A stretch of DNA of 64,000 bases from Spirosoma panaciterrae DSM 21099 (GCF_000374025.1 NZ_KB893177.1:62001-126000), one strand, 5' to 3'. Shown: positions 34,501 to 42,788, counted from the stretch's first letter. The notes: generated by a model from the letters alone, not told the origin. Numbers and translations: made by a program.

Positions 34501-35143
34501 GATCGGTATCAAAAAACGCTACATCAAATACGCCCCCTTTGGCGAAGCAACCATTAATCAGATTCTGACCGACGAAGAACGCAATCAGGCCTTAAAGCTT
34601 TCGGCAAACTACCTGTCAACCAGCTATATCGAAAATAAAGGCAACGGAAAGTTTGAGGTTAGGCCCTTACCCGTTATGGCTCAGGCAGCTCCTGTTTTCG
34701 GTATGCTGGCTCAGGATGTCGATGGTGATGGCAATCTGGATGCCGTATTGGTCGGGAATGAACACGGTAGCGATCTGGTAGCTGGTCGGATGGACGCTTT
34801 TAATGGGCTTGTCCTGAAAGGTGATGGAAAGGGCGGTTTCCAACCGGTCACTATTGCTCAAAGCGGCTTCTACGTTCCGGGCAATGCCAGAGCGTTGGTG
34901 AACCTACCTGATGCACAGGGACATTGCCGGATTGCCATTACAGAGAATCGGGGGCCATTACGGCTATTTTCCATTCAGCAGCCCCAAACATTTACGCCCG
35001 TCGATGCCAAAACCACAGCGGTATCGCTTCGGCTGAAAAATGGCAAAACGCGCCGGCAGGAAATTCCATTCGGCACTACTTTCTATGGGCAATCGGCTCG
35101 GGGGGTCTGGCTACTCCCCGGCGAACAGATCGAAAAAAAGTAG
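31568..35143 (+). CDS. VCBS/FG-GAP repeat lipoprotein with ASPIC/UnbV domain (CRTAC1-like)
   Basis: A 1191-residue surface or periplasmic protein. The signal ends in a lipobox, LFALCSC, so the mature protein is probably lipid-anchored. I count 14 calcium-type loops of the form DxDxDGxxD (for example DYDNDGDLD, DFDGDGDLD, DFDRDGDLD), expected to form two beta-propellers. An ASPIC/UnbV domain lies between them near residues 540-620 (GLGALVEYDLPDGRKEFYE, VTWPGGRVQ). Such proteins are common in Bacteroidota near glycan-uptake genes; a binding role is likely, but the ligand is unknown. ATG 31568 is preferred to a GTG four codons earlier. It is a single-gene unit with a terminator. Confidence 0.88.
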   Translation: MKFCFFRGAWLLPVICLFALCSCREKPLFERLDSSDTGISFANTITDSDTLNILNYQYIYNGGGVGVGDFNGDQKPDVFFAGNQVSNRLYINETETGGGNLHFKDATESAGVSGGGRWCSGVSVVDINADGKLDVYVSNTLHKKGAQRANLLYVNQGNDTDGNPKFREMAVDYGIADTTYSTHSAFFDYDNDGDLDLFVLVDQIADPKNPGYLKVRIDDGTSPNTDRLYRNDFDAKRGHAYFTDVTKQAGVVAEGFGLGLNICDINRDGWKDIYVTNDFASNDVLYINNHDGTFTNRSHDSFKHTSSSAMGNDVADINGDGLADIICMDMLPEDNLRKKSLMGPSSYFAYQEWDRLGYEHQYARNTLQLNQGVRPTDTSKTHANMPVFSEISMLAGVAETEWSWSPLLVDLDHDGYRDLLVTNGFPRDVTDRDFTVYYSSVNTYLSDALRKELTDKIPQVKVSNYAFRNRGSSGTPAFENVTNLWGMAEPSFSNGAAYADFDGDGDLDYVINNINDEAFVYRNNLNDRKPENAHYLRIQFEGDGANRMGLGALVEYDLPDGRKEFYEHTLYRGFLSSVDPIAHFGLGKEKTIKNLKVTWPGGRVQIIPSVNADQTLVLKAANAQPGPSVTEPKSVVNPLMTDVTSSLGITYRHEETDIIDFNLQKTLLHKLTEYGPALAVGDVNGDGFMDMVVGGSSKFSTDLLLQQANGHFTRKSFPTKLSEDAGILLFDADADGDLDLYAASGSPEVGQNQLEEALHHHLYVNDGKGNFTLDANALPNFWLNSSCVKAADFDRDGDLDLFVGGRVEPYKYPMGVRSYLLRNDGSTKDKPHFTDATAQIAPVLTKQSLTCDALWTDYDKDGYVDLLLASEWAPLTMLHNEKGMLKPLDNSGLSDKSGFWNSLTPGDFDNDGDIDYLAGNLGLNNLLRATPDRPTRIYAGDFDNNGFYDAFPTVYFKNAKGQYEEYPYFGWDDMVKQMIGIKKRYIKYAPFGEATINQILTDEERNQALKLSANYLSTSYIENKGNGKFEVRPLPVMAQAAPVFGMLAQDVDGDGNLDAVLVGNEHGSDLVAGRMDAFNGLVLKGDGKGGFQPVTIAQSGFYVPGNARALVNLPDAQGHCRIAITENRGPLRLFSIQQPQTFTPVDAKTTAVSLRLKNGKTRRQEIPFGTTFYGQSARGVWLLPGEQIEKK

Positions 35144-35164
35144 AGACAAAAAAATAGCTTCTCC

Positions 35165-35192
35165 GTGGCCTGTGACTTCACAGGCCACTTTT
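35165..35192 (+). terminator. Rho-independent terminator after the VCBS lipoprotein
   Basis: A perfect 11-bp stem, GTGGCCTGTGA (35165-35175) with its complement (35178-35188), then TTTTG. Confidence 0.8.
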
Positions 35193-35277
35193 GTGTTTGC
35201 CGCCCCATTTCCCCCAAAGAAAGCGTAAGCAGCTTATCTTATGGCGGAATAGTTCACGGAGAGAAAGCATCAGATAC

Positions 35278-35306
35278 GAAAAACCCCGCCCCATTGAGGA
35301 GCGGGA
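35278..35306 (-). terminator. Terminator of the DUF4249/TonB receptor operon
   Basis: On the reverse strand a short GC stem (CCCGC with GCGGG) with an 11-nt loop is followed by a T-run. It lies about 40 bp past the DUF4249 stop. Confidence 0.55.
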
Positions 35307-35344
35307 TTGAGACGGTCGGCCGTTGCCGTCAGAGTGACCTGGAA

Positions 35345-36247
35345 TCAATCCTCCCGAACCCGGATATTGGTTTGATTTACTGTAGCTGTCCGGCTCCGAA
35401 CGGCCGATGTGATAAAAAACCCCACAGCTCCTCGTCCCGATGGGTTGGTGTTGCTGATGTTGGTAGGAATATTGGCTGGTGGCGTCGCAAACAAGCCCCC
35501 ATTGGTAATCTGTGTTCGAAATTGCTGCCAGAAGTCGAAAGCCTCCGATGTAAGCGATTGCAACTCCACTTTCACCACATCGTTCATCGCATACAAACTA
35601 TCGACATTGATGGACCGCCGGATGGGCACAATAAACATCAGTCCGTCGGTGACGGAAGTACCACTACGAAATCCTCCATCCTGCGACGTAACAATGTTGT
35701 TGGGCTTGTTCTGCAACTCGCCATTTCGGAAAAAACGTACCCGATAGTAATCCGTCTGGTTAGGAATATCCACGGCGTAAAATTCGGCCCGATACCCTTC
35801 ATTTTTCGAAAAAGGATTTAGTTTTCGTTTCACAAAAATGAGTGAATCAATGGGTGGCACCCGGTTCATCTTTGACACAGCCCGATAGGTTTCACCCTGA
35901 AATCCAATGCTAAGCTGATAGGTTCGTCCAATATGCCCCAGGGTATCATTGCCTGTCGGCTGCCAAACATAGTAGCCGTCATTATCAGGGTCCAAAAACG
36001 TATAACTCTTTCCGGCATTGTCCGTAACCGTAACGGTAGCACTGGTCGCGGCTGGTGGTGTACTGTTATTAAAATACGCGGCTGTCTGCGTAAGTCGAAT
36101 GGTTTGAGCCCCTGGCTGATCGGTCAGTACAGCATCGACCGAAAGCTGCGTTGGCCCCGTATCCAGTTTAGCATCAATGACCGTTGTGCAACTGTCAAGC
36201 AGCACAACAGTACCCAGTAAAGCGAATAAAATTGAAAGTCGTTTCAT
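35345..36247 (-). CDS. DUF4249 lipoprotein
   Basis: A 300-residue exported lipoprotein: signal LFALLGTVVLLDSC with the lipidated cysteine near residue 20. The body has the beta-rich DUF4249 pattern, with TQLSVDAVLTDQPGAQTIRL, an Ig-like segment VTVTDNAGKSYTF, and GETYRAVSKMNRVPPIDS. DUF4249 proteins are encoded directly after TonB-dependent receptors in Bacteroidota and are thought to be their outer-membrane partner, loosely comparable to SusD. Here it follows the receptor by 48 bp on the same strand, which supports one operon. The substrate is unknown; no degradative enzymes lie next to it. Confidence 0.88.
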   Translation of the reverse strand: MKRLSILFALLGTVVLLDSCTTVIDAKLDTGPTQLSVDAVLTDQPGAQTIRLTQTAAYFNNSTPPAATSATVTVTDNAGKSYTFLDPDNDGYYVWQPTGNDTLGHIGRTYQLSIGFQGETYRAVSKMNRVPPIDSLIFVKRKLNPFSKNEGYRAEFYAVDIPNQTDYYRVRFFRNGELQNKPNNIVTSQDGGFRSGTSVTDGLMFIVPIRRSINVDSLYAMNDVVKVELQSLTSEAFDFWQQFRTQITNGGLFATPPANIPTNISNTNPSGRGAVGFFITSAVRSRTATVNQTNIRVRED

Positions 36248-36295
36248 TGTAGTAATGGCCCTTTTGAGATGGCGTTTGGCTACAGCTTTGTTGTT

Positions 36296-38728
36296 TTAGA
36301 ACTTGAAATTGTAGGTTACCGATGGGATAATGGTCGCAAAAACCGAATACTTAATGGCTTCGGTCACACGCGGATTATCGGCGTTGGGCTGGAAGTACAC
36401 CGAAAACGGATTTTTACGGGCATATACGTTGTATACAGAGAACACCCAGTTGTCTTCCTTGCGTTTACCCGGCCGTTTACGTCCCTGTAGGGTAGCAGCC
36501 AGATCAAGCCGATGATAGGCCGGAATCCGGTAATTATTGCGCCCATTGATGATCGGCGCTACGAACCCTTCATATTCGAAGCGATTTGTTGGAAAGGTAC
36601 CGGGTGTACCACTAGCCAGCGTAAACGTAGCTGAGAAATTCCAACGCTTGGCTTGTGGCGGATCGAAAAGCAGTACCGACGTCAGTGTATGGCGTTTATC
36701 GAAACGGGTTGGGTACCAATCGCCGTTGTTAATGCCAGCTACCTGCCGTTCAGTTTTAGCCAGTGTATAACTGATCCAGCCATTCACCACCCCCGTGTTT
36801 CGTTTTACGAAAAATTCGGCTCCATATGCCCGCCCTTTTCCATTGAGCAAATCGCCTTCGAGGTACTTGTTCAAAATCAGGCTGGCTCCGTCGATATAAT
36901 CGATCTGATTCTGCAACCATTTGTAATACACCTCTACCGATGCTTCGAACTCCCGGCCACTACGACCGAAATTCTTGAAATAGCCCGCTGCAACCTGATC
37001 GGCAATCTGCGGTTTTATGTTATTGGTCGATGGTGTCCAGATGTCGAGCGGAGTAGAAGCTGTTGTGTTCGAAATCAGGTGAATATACTGCGCCAGCCGA
37101 TTGTAACTAAGTTTGAGAGAGCTATTGCCCGACAGTTCATACTTAGCTGCCAAACGGGGTTCCCAGTTGCCATAGGTTTGAATCGTACTCCCCCCTTTAT
37201 AGGCTACGGTTGTGAGCACTTCCCGTCGGGTACCCAGCGGCACGTCGGTCTGGAATGTATACGCTTCACCCGGCCCGGTATAGTTGAATAGGGAGTAACG
37301 AAGACCATACTGTAACTGAAGCTGAGGAGTAACCTGTTGCTCGTTCCCAATATATACTGCCGTTTCGAGCGCATGTTTATTCTCTATACCGAACGAGCGG
37401 ACAGCCCCGGCGCTGGCAGCCGTAGCCGTACCCGGCTGAAAATCATGCACAATGGCTTGCCCACCAAACGTAATCAGATTTTTGCCCAGCGCCAGCGAAA
37501 AATCGGGTTTAATGCTATAATCGACAATGCGCGAATCGGTACGGAAGAAATCATTGGGATTCTTCTGCTTTAAGTCGGTATTCAGCGAATAATCGTAATT
37601 GCTATAATAGGCTGTCGTATTCAGGAATAACCGTTCACTAAAAATATGGTTCCAGCGGGCCGATACCGTGGCATTCCCCCAGTTGAACCCAAAATCCGAC
37701 CCAAACACATCCCGTCCTAAATAGCCCGACAGGAATACGGTATTTTTGTCGTTGATCCGATAATTCCCTTTCGCCGTCAGATCGTAAAAGTAGAACTTGG
37801 CTCCTTTCAGATCACTGTTTAGGAAGGGCTGAGCCAGAATATCGGCATACGAACGACGAGCCGCCACAATGAACGATCCTTTGCCTTTAAATAAAGGCCG
37901 CTCGTACGACAGGCGACTGAATATCAGCCCAATGCCCCCATTCAGTTCAGGCTTTTTGGCATTACCTTCTTTTAATCGAACATCCAGAATCGACGCGATC
38001 CGCCCGCCGTAGTTGGAAGGAATACCGCCTTTGATGAGCTTTACATCCTTGACGGCATCGGGATTGAATACCGAAAAGAAGCCAAACAGGTGAGAGGAGT
38101 TATAAACGGGTGCTTCGTCGAGCAGTACCAGATTCTGGTCGATACTCCCCCCCCGAACGTTGAAGCCCGTTGCGCCTTCGCCAACGGTTGTCACCCCTGG
38201 TAGCAATTGAATGCTCCGAATCACATCGACCTCACCAAGTAGTGCGGGAATACGCTGCAAGGTTTTCACATCGATCCGGTTGACACTCATCTCGATGTTT
38301 TTGACGTTGTCATCTTCCCGATTGGCCGAAACGACCACTTCCTGAAGGTCTTTGCCTTCCTGTTTTAGTTCGAGGTCGAGCCGTACGTTTTTATCCGTAA
38401 GCTCAACCGTTCGGGTCTGCTTGGCGTATCCAATGTAGCTGATCACCAAATTATAACCACCAGGTGGCAGAGTAATGGCATAGAAGCCATAACTGTTCGT
38501 TACGGCCCCCGTACTGGTTTCTTTCACATACACGGATACCCCAATAAGACCTTCGCCATTGGCAGCATCTTTTATATACCCACTGATGGTTAAGCCTGCC
38601 GTTCGAGCTGGCTTTTCGGAGGCATTTCCAAGATTATTTATTGTGGATGGGGCCTGGGCCTTACTGAATTGCTCGGGAAGCAACCAGAGAAGAAGGCAGC
38701 ATAGCCAAACGGGTAAGCTGTGTTTCAT
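36296..38728 (-). CDS. TonB-dependent receptor with carboxypeptidase-like N-terminal domain
   Basis: An 810-residue outer-membrane transporter. After the signal peptide (start ATG 38728, LPVWLCCLLLWLLPEQF) comes a CarboxypepD-regulatory-like beta-sandwich (ISGYIKDAANGEGLIGVSVY), then the plug, with EVVVSANREDDNVKNIE, LLPGVTTVGEGATGFNVRGG and PVYNSSHLFGFFSVFNPDAV, and a C-terminal beta-barrel ending in Phe. The family imports ligands using TonB energy. A frame extension to 38791 is unlikely, because it would pass through the -7 box at 38789-38796. It pairs with the downstream DUF4249 protein. Confidence 0.93.
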   Translation of the reverse strand: MKHSLPVWLCCLLLWLLPEQFSKAQAPSTINNLGNASEKPARTAGLTISGYIKDAANGEGLIGVSVYVKETSTGAVTNSYGFYAITLPPGGYNLVISYIGYAKQTRTVELTDKNVRLDLELKQEGKDLQEVVVSANREDDNVKNIEMSVNRIDVKTLQRIPALLGEVDVIRSIQLLPGVTTVGEGATGFNVRGGSIDQNLVLLDEAPVYNSSHLFGFFSVFNPDAVKDVKLIKGGIPSNYGGRIASILDVRLKEGNAKKPELNGGIGLIFSRLSYERPLFKGKGSFIVAARRSYADILAQPFLNSDLKGAKFYFYDLTAKGNYRINDKNTVFLSGYLGRDVFGSDFGFNWGNATVSARWNHIFSERLFLNTTAYYSNYDYSLNTDLKQKNPNDFFRTDSRIVDYSIKPDFSLALGKNLITFGGQAIVHDFQPGTATAASAGAVRSFGIENKHALETAVYIGNEQQVTPQLQLQYGLRYSLFNYTGPGEAYTFQTDVPLGTRREVLTTVAYKGGSTIQTYGNWEPRLAAKYELSGNSSLKLSYNRLAQYIHLISNTTASTPLDIWTPSTNNIKPQIADQVAAGYFKNFGRSGREFEASVEVYYKWLQNQIDYIDGASLILNKYLEGDLLNGKGRAYGAEFFVKRNTGVVNGWISYTLAKTERQVAGINNGDWYPTRFDKRHTLTSVLLFDPPQAKRWNFSATFTLASGTPGTFPTNRFEYEGFVAPIINGRNNYRIPAYHRLDLAATLQGRKRPGKRKEDNWVFSVYNVYARKNPFSVYFQPNADNPRVTEAIKYSVFATIIPSVTYNFKF

Positions 38729-38788
38729 TGCGTTATCGATAATGGGTATCCGATGGGATGGATACGTCAGGTTGTTCGAATCAGAACG

Positions 38789-38796
38789 CAAAGGTA
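38789..38796 (-). promoter_or_regulatory. -7 box of the TonB receptor operon
   Basis: On the reverse strand TACCTTTG matches TAnnTTTG exactly and is followed by GC, a frequent extension in this phylum. It gives a leader of about 55 nt. Confidence 0.5.
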
Positions 38797-38920
38797 TCGC
38801 TCCTAACCTAGAGCTCAGCTAAAATTAGATAAACCTGCTAAAAACGAGGCTGAACGGCCTTCCACACAGGACAAAACCAATAAACAGCCATACAGTAACC
38901 GGAAAAACCAGAATGGAGCC

Positions 38921-38961
38921 AACTGCTCGGGGGCCAATCTGCCAACTGGCCCCCGGCAGTT
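38921..38961 (-). terminator. GC-rich hairpin at the end of the PPK2 gene
   Basis: AACTGC plus CGGGGGCCA (with one unpaired T) pairs with TGGCCCCCG plus GCAGTT; the stem overlaps the stop codon. No strong T-run follows, so termination may be weak. Confidence 0.5.
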
Positions 38962-39841
38962 ACTGAGCCTTAATCACAGAAATCAGCTTCTGTAATTCCT
39001 TAAATCGCTTTTCGTCAGGTTCAGGGTTTTCAATGGGCAACTTTTTCAACTCGTCGATAATAATTCGGCCGACCAGTAGCCTCATATTTTTCTTGTCATC
39101 GGCCGGAATCACGTACCAGGGCGCTTTGTCGGTAGCCGTTTCGTTGATACAGGTTTCGTAGGCCTCCTGATAGTCGTCCCAGAAATCCCTTTCTTTTACA
39201 TCGCCCTCCTCGAATTTCCAGTTTTTTTCGACATCCTCAATCCGGGCAATCAACCGATCGGCCTGCTCCTGCTTAGAAACGTGCAGGTAGAATTTAACAG
39301 TCGGAAAACCATTACGGTGCAGGAATGTTTCCATATCCCGAATGGCTTCATAACGATGTTTAAATAGCTTATCCAGATCTTCTGTTGTTTTTTCGGGAAG
39401 GCGCTGGCTTTGGGTAAGAATCTCTGGATGGACTTTCACGACCAAGACCTCTTCGTAGTATGAACGATTAAATATACCGATCGTACCCCGTTCGGGGAGT
39501 TCGCGCCAGCTTCGCCACAGAAAATCATGATCCAATTCCTGGTCCGTCGGGCGTTTGAAAGAGTACACCCGTACCCCTGCCGGATTGGTTCCGGTAAATA
39601 CATGTTGAATGGTACCGTCTTTTCCGGCGGCATCCAATGCCTGAAACACCGTCAGCAACCCGTATCGGTTATGCGCAAACATCCGCTCCTGCCACTTGTC
39701 GATTTCTGCCGCCTGCTGCCGAAGTATAGCTTCGTAATGGGCATCATCTTCATAAAGATCATCAACTTTGGTAGGTGCTTTTTTAATTTTTAAGGACTTC
39801 TCTCCGTCGTAACGGAAGCGGTCAGTGTTGAAATCAGTCAC
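38960..39841 (-). CDS. Polyphosphate kinase 2 family (polyphosphate:nucleotide phosphotransferase)
   Basis: A 293-residue cytoplasmic kinase that moves phosphate between polyphosphate and nucleotides. The Walker A block is FQALDAAGKDGTIQHV, the Walker B region is GTIGIFNRSYYEEVLVVKVH, and a lid with arginines follows (KFYLHVSKQEQADRLIARI). The length and the HVFTGTNPAGVRVYSFKRP segment match single-domain PPK2 proteins. Whether AMP, ADP or GDP is preferred cannot be decided by reading. It is a monocistronic gene, upstream of the TonB receptor on the same strand but separated by about 230 bp and a hairpin. Confidence 0.9.
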   Translation of the reverse strand: MTDFNTDRFRYDGEKSLKIKKAPTKVDDLYEDDAHYEAILRQQAAEIDKWQERMFAHNRYGLLTVFQALDAAGKDGTIQHVFTGTNPAGVRVYSFKRPTDQELDHDFLWRSWRELPERGTIGIFNRSYYEEVLVVKVHPEILTQSQRLPEKTTEDLDKLFKHRYEAIRDMETFLHRNGFPTVKFYLHVSKQEQADRLIARIEDVEKNWKFEEGDVKERDFWDDYQEAYETCINETATDKAPWYVIPADDKKNMRLLVGRIIIDELKKLPIENPEPDEKRFKELQKLISVIKAQ

Positions 39842-39953
39842 GGTAATGAAGGGTAAACTTTACGTTGCGAAGTTCTGTTAAGTCATTAGGCAAATTAACC
39901 GAATAAAACCTATAAGGTTTCAGGAACTCAACAGGTTTGTCGAAACAAATTAT

Positions 39954-40523
39954 ATGGCAACAAATGAATCAGGCGCTTTGGCAAAAGCGACCTTTGGCAC
40001 GGGCTGTTTCTGGTGTACCGAAGCCGTTTACGAATCACTTAGAGGAGTTATTTCGGCTGTATCGGGTTACGAAGGTGGCCACAAGGAGAACCCGACCTAT
40101 AAAGAGGTTTGTACGGGTACAACTGGTCATGCTGAATGTGTAGAGGTGACGTATGACCCTACACAAATTACGTATCAGGAATTGCTGGAAGCCTTTTTCC
40201 GGAGCCACGACCCAACATCGCTGAATCGACAGGGTAATGACATCGGTACGCAATACCGATCGGTCATTTTCTACCACAACGATGAACAGAAACAACTCGC
40301 CGAAACGGCCAAAGCCGAGCTGGATAAGTCGGGAGCCTATGATAGTCCCATTGTTACGGAAATCAGCCCGGTCAGCACCTTTTATGAAGCCGAAGCGTAT
40401 CACCAAAGCTATTTTGCCAATAATCCAAATCAGGGTTACTGCGCTTTTGTGGTAGCTCCGAAAGTAGATAAATTCAGGAAAGTTTTTAAAGAAAAATTAA
40501 AACCTGATTTAAATCATTCGTAG
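39954..40523 (+). CDS. msrA: Peptide-methionine (S)-S-oxide reductase
   Basis: A 189-residue enzyme that repairs oxidised methionine. The active site TFGTGCFWCTEAVYE contains the nucleophilic cysteine (first Cys of GCFWC). GYEGGHKENPTYKEVCTGTT, ECVEVTYDP and SLNRQGNDIGTQYRSVIF follow in the usual order, and the YHQSYFANNPNQGYC segment provides the further cysteine that may resolve the sulfenic acid. There is no signal peptide, so it acts in the cytoplasm. A terminator follows at once, so it is a single-gene unit. Confidence 0.95.
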   Translation: MATNESGALAKATFGTGCFWCTEAVYESLRGVISAVSGYEGGHKENPTYKEVCTGTTGHAECVEVTYDPTQITYQELLEAFFRSHDPTSLNRQGNDIGTQYRSVIFYHNDEQKQLAETAKAELDKSGAYDSPIVTEISPVSTFYEAEAYHQSYFANNPNQGYCAFVVAPKVDKFRKVFKEKLKPDLNHS

Positions 40524-40549
40524 TAGGCACCATTAAAATTTTATTAGTT

Positions 40550-40580
40550 AAGCTCCTCAATTTGAGGAGCTTTTTATTTA
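40550..40580 (+). terminator. Rho-independent terminator after msrA
   Basis: AAGCTCCTC pairs with GAGGAGCTT around a 5-nt AT loop, followed by TTTATTTATT. Confidence 0.8.
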
Positions 40581-40683
40581 TTCAGCGTACTAGACTTAGA
40601 CTTACTTAAGAGCAACCTATTGAAGGCTAGGTATTTAAACAATTTATTTCACAAATCGCTATAGGTTATAAATCCTTGTTTGC

Positions 40684-40691
40684 TATGTTTG
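40684..40691 (+). promoter_or_regulatory. Candidate -7 box upstream of the small beta-barrel gene
   Basis: TATGTTTG matches TAnnTTTG exactly. It would give a leader of about 100 nt. The 277-bp gap 40524-40800 otherwise holds only the msrA terminator. Confidence 0.3.
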
Positions 40692-40800
40692 TCACAAAGT
40701 CAATATTGACCGAATAATAAGTGGTCTGTTTTGGCGTTTGTGAGGCCCACAGATTCGCTTTTACTTTGTCTAAAATTTTAACACAAATCAGTTTCGTCAA

Positions 40801-41328
40801 ATGAAAAAAATCCACTTTTCTATTTTACTGGTTCTTGGTCTGTTAGTCGGCACCCAATCATTTGCTCAATATAAAATTGACAAAGGAACCAAATTGATTA
40901 ACCTTGGCATTGGTGTAGGTGGCTATGCTAGCGTAGGTGGTATCGCTTTTGGTGCCTCTGCCGACTTCGGTGTTGCGCCAAACATCACGGTTGGTGGCCA
41001 AGTAGCTTATCGTAGCTTTAACTATGGTTACCTCGGTTACAACGATAAAATCAACTACCTATATTTTGCAGCTCGGGGCTCGTATCACTTCAACGAATTG
41101 CTGAACTTAAGTACAGACAAAGCTGATCTGTATGCAGGTATCGGTTTAGGTTATGAGAGCGTAACTTATAGCTCAAGTTTCGGTAGCGGCTTTAACACAT
41201 TTGGTAGTGGTATTTATCTGCCAATTCACCTGGGTGGCCGTTACTTCTTCAGCGAGAAAGTAGGTGCATTCGGTGAATTAGGAACAGGTATTGCCCCGCT
41301 TATGCTGGGTATCACCTTCGGCCTGTAA
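40801..41328 (+). CDS. Small outer-membrane beta-barrel protein
   Basis: A 175-residue exported protein with signal MKKIHFSILLVLGLLVGTQSFA. The mature part is a run of amphipathic Gly- and Tyr-rich strands (LINLGIGVGGYASVGGIAF, PNITVGGQVAYRSFNYGY, LGGRYFFSEKVGAFGELG) and resembles OmpA/OmpW-sized eight-stranded barrels. There is no SH3 or OmpA periplasmic domain. Function is unknown. Codon usage is even and rich in common codons, as expected for a well-expressed protein. It has an isolated transcription unit with a strong terminator. Confidence 0.78.
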   Translation: MKKIHFSILLVLGLLVGTQSFAQYKIDKGTKLINLGIGVGGYASVGGIAFGASADFGVAPNITVGGQVAYRSFNYGYLGYNDKINYLYFAARGSYHFNELLNLSTDKADLYAGIGLGYESVTYSSSFGSGFNTFGSGIYLPIHLGGRYFFSEKVGAFGELGTGIAPLMLGITFGL

Positions 41329-41341
41329 ACCAATTTTTCAC

Positions 41342-41375
41342 AAAAAAAGGCAACCGAATACGGTTGCCTTTTTTT
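41342..41375. terminator. Bidirectional terminator after the beta-barrel gene
   Basis: A 15-bp perfect stem with a 4-nt loop, flanked by seven A and seven T, so it can act in both directions. Confidence 0.85.
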
Positions 41376-41396
41376 GTGCCTTTCTGTTTTCAAATA

Positions 41397-41510
41397 CTAT
41401 TTACCAGCCACTTCTTTGAGGCTGGCAATACCCATATTCCAGAGAATAAAGGAATAAATGTCGGCCGTCATTTCGATGTTCTTTTTCGTATTACTCGCTC
41501 CGTAACCTGA
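41397..41510 (-). pseudogene. Remnant of a second prolyl oligopeptidase gene (last 37 codons)
   Basis: Read on the reverse strand this encodes SGYGASNTKKNIEMTADI and continues to LKEVAGK plus stop. It matches the end of the intact prolyl oligopeptidase (42789 onward) in 35 of 37 residues. The catalytic histidine (SGHGASN in the intact gene) is tyrosine here. At DNA level a central stretch of about 40 bp is identical while the outer part has about ten differences. The homology stops at 41510, where the last codons of the ATPase gene begin. Confidence 0.85.
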
Positions 41511-41511
41511 G

Positions 41512-42696
41512 CTAATATAGGTTTCCTCCCCATATAAACTCTCTAAAACCTGACGCAGGTATATATCGGCCAATCAGCGAAGTTGTCGGTACGTTTGCCA
41601 GTTGAGCCCGGTATTGTAATGCTAGCAAATCCTGTTCTGTTGGTGTCTCCTTTACTTCCAAAGCCTGATTCCCATTTAGAATAAAATCTATTTCAGAACC
41701 TGACCGACCGGTCTGGTAATATTGTAGGGAGCCCAATTGACCTAACTGCACGGCTATTGTGTTTTCGAAGAGTGTACCGCTACTTACCTGGGCCAGTCGA
41801 TTCAGTAAACCACTGTCACTGATATATAATTTAGGCTGATGAGCAATAGCACGATCTGGATTGCTCGTGTATGATTCAACAATACGAACAAAATAGGTGT
41901 ATTGTAACAGCGAGATATAATCTTTTACCTTAAACCGACTTATCCCGAGTAGGGAGCTGATCTTACTGTAATCAAGCTTACTCCCTACACGATTTGCCAG
42001 TAGCCTCATCAATTTGAACAGGTCATCGCTCACTGAAAAGTCTGATAGCAACCGAATATCCAATTCGATATGCGCATTAACGATATCGTCAAGGTATCGC
42101 TGCTTCTCTTTTTCAGTATCCGTCAATACTACTTCCGGAAACCCACCATACCGAATGTATTGCTCGTATAGGGCATGGTATCTGTCGTAAAATGCGGGTT
42201 GATAAAGCTTACGTGCGAACGGACTGACTCGGCTCGAATCGATTTCATGGAATTGAAGAAATTCAGCAAATGACAATGGAGCCATTTCAAAAATAGTCTT
42301 TCGCCCCGCCAGGCTCTCCGTAAAATGATTTCGTAGATAAAACGAGCTGGAACCCGTTACAATAAATTTAACAGCATACGTATCATATAGATATTTTATA
42401 ACACTGGTGCTATTAGGCACTAACTGAATCTCATCTAAAACAATAACCGAAGGTTTTGTAAAGTCAATGCCTTCTACCTGAAGGTTGATTTCAATATCCG
42501 TATATGACGACTGATTAAAAATGAATCGATTGTTTGCCTTCTCAAAGTCGAGATATACTTTGTTTTCATGATTCACCTGCGCCATCAGATACTTGGCCGC
42601 CGTTGATTTACCAACCCGGCGCATGCCCGTAATAACCGTCACCTGTTTGCGTGTAAGATGCTCTTCCAGCTCATCATAAATAGCTCGCCTATACAT
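41512..42696 (-). CDS. AAA ATPase with DUF4143 domain
   Basis: A 394-residue protein (start ATG 42696; the longer frame to 42753 runs through an inverted repeat). The N-terminal AAA_14-type ATPase has Walker A VITGMRRVGKSTAAKYL and Walker B PSVIVLDEIQLV, then KFIVTGSSSFYLRN; the C-terminal DUF4143 part ends with SEIDFILNGNQALEVKETP, a nuclease-like block with a D...ExK arrangement. This family is common and mobile in bacteria and archaea; its role is unproven, with links to toxin-like or defence functions proposed. It lies between an intact prolyl oligopeptidase and a relic of one, and is more AT-rich than both. Confidence 0.85.
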   Translation of the reverse strand: MYRRAIYDELEEHLTRKQVTVITGMRRVGKSTAAKYLMAQVNHENKVYLDFEKANNRFIFNQSSYTDIEINLQVEGIDFTKPSVIVLDEIQLVPNSTSVIKYLYDTYAVKFIVTGSSSFYLRNHFTESLAGRKTIFEMAPLSFAEFLQFHEIDSSRVSPFARKLYQPAFYDRYHALYEQYIRYGGFPEVVLTDTEKEKQRYLDDIVNAHIELDIRLLSDFSVSDDLFKLMRLLANRVGSKLDYSKISSLLGISRFKVKDYISLLQYTYFVRIVESYTSNPDRAIAHQPKLYISDSGLLNRLAQVSSGTLFENTIAVQLGQLGSLQYYQTGRSGSEIDFILNGNQALEVKETPTEQDLLALQYRAQLANVPTTSLIGRYIPASGFREFIWGGNLY

Positions 42697-42720
42697 ACGT
42701 ATTTGATATATTTTGAAACA

Positions 42721-42767
42721 AAAATGAGATATTTTTGATAAAAAAATCATCAAAAATATCTCATTTT
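42721..42767. repeat. AT-rich perfect inverted repeat upstream of the ATPase gene
   Basis: Two perfect 19-bp arms (42721-42739 and 42749-42767, AAAATGAGATATTTTTGAT and its complement) with a 9-nt centre, 24 bp before the ATPase start and 21 bp after the prolyl oligopeptidase stop. It may end the peptidase transcript, serve as an operator, or mark the insertion edge. Confidence 0.6.
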
Positions 42768-42788
42768 CTACAAAAGGCTATATAAAAC

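Noticed and set aside
35165-35821. A 218-codon open frame on the + strand
   Set aside because: It lies antisense to the clear DUF4249 lipoprotein gene, includes terminator sequence and has no recognisable protein features.
36653-37291. A 212-codon open frame on the + strand
   Set aside because: It is antisense to the TonB receptor barrel; composition and residues fit a shadow frame.
38770-38800. A GTTCGAATC stretch suggestive of a tRNA T-loop
   Set aside because: No acceptor or anticodon stem can be formed around it; no tRNA gene was found in the window.
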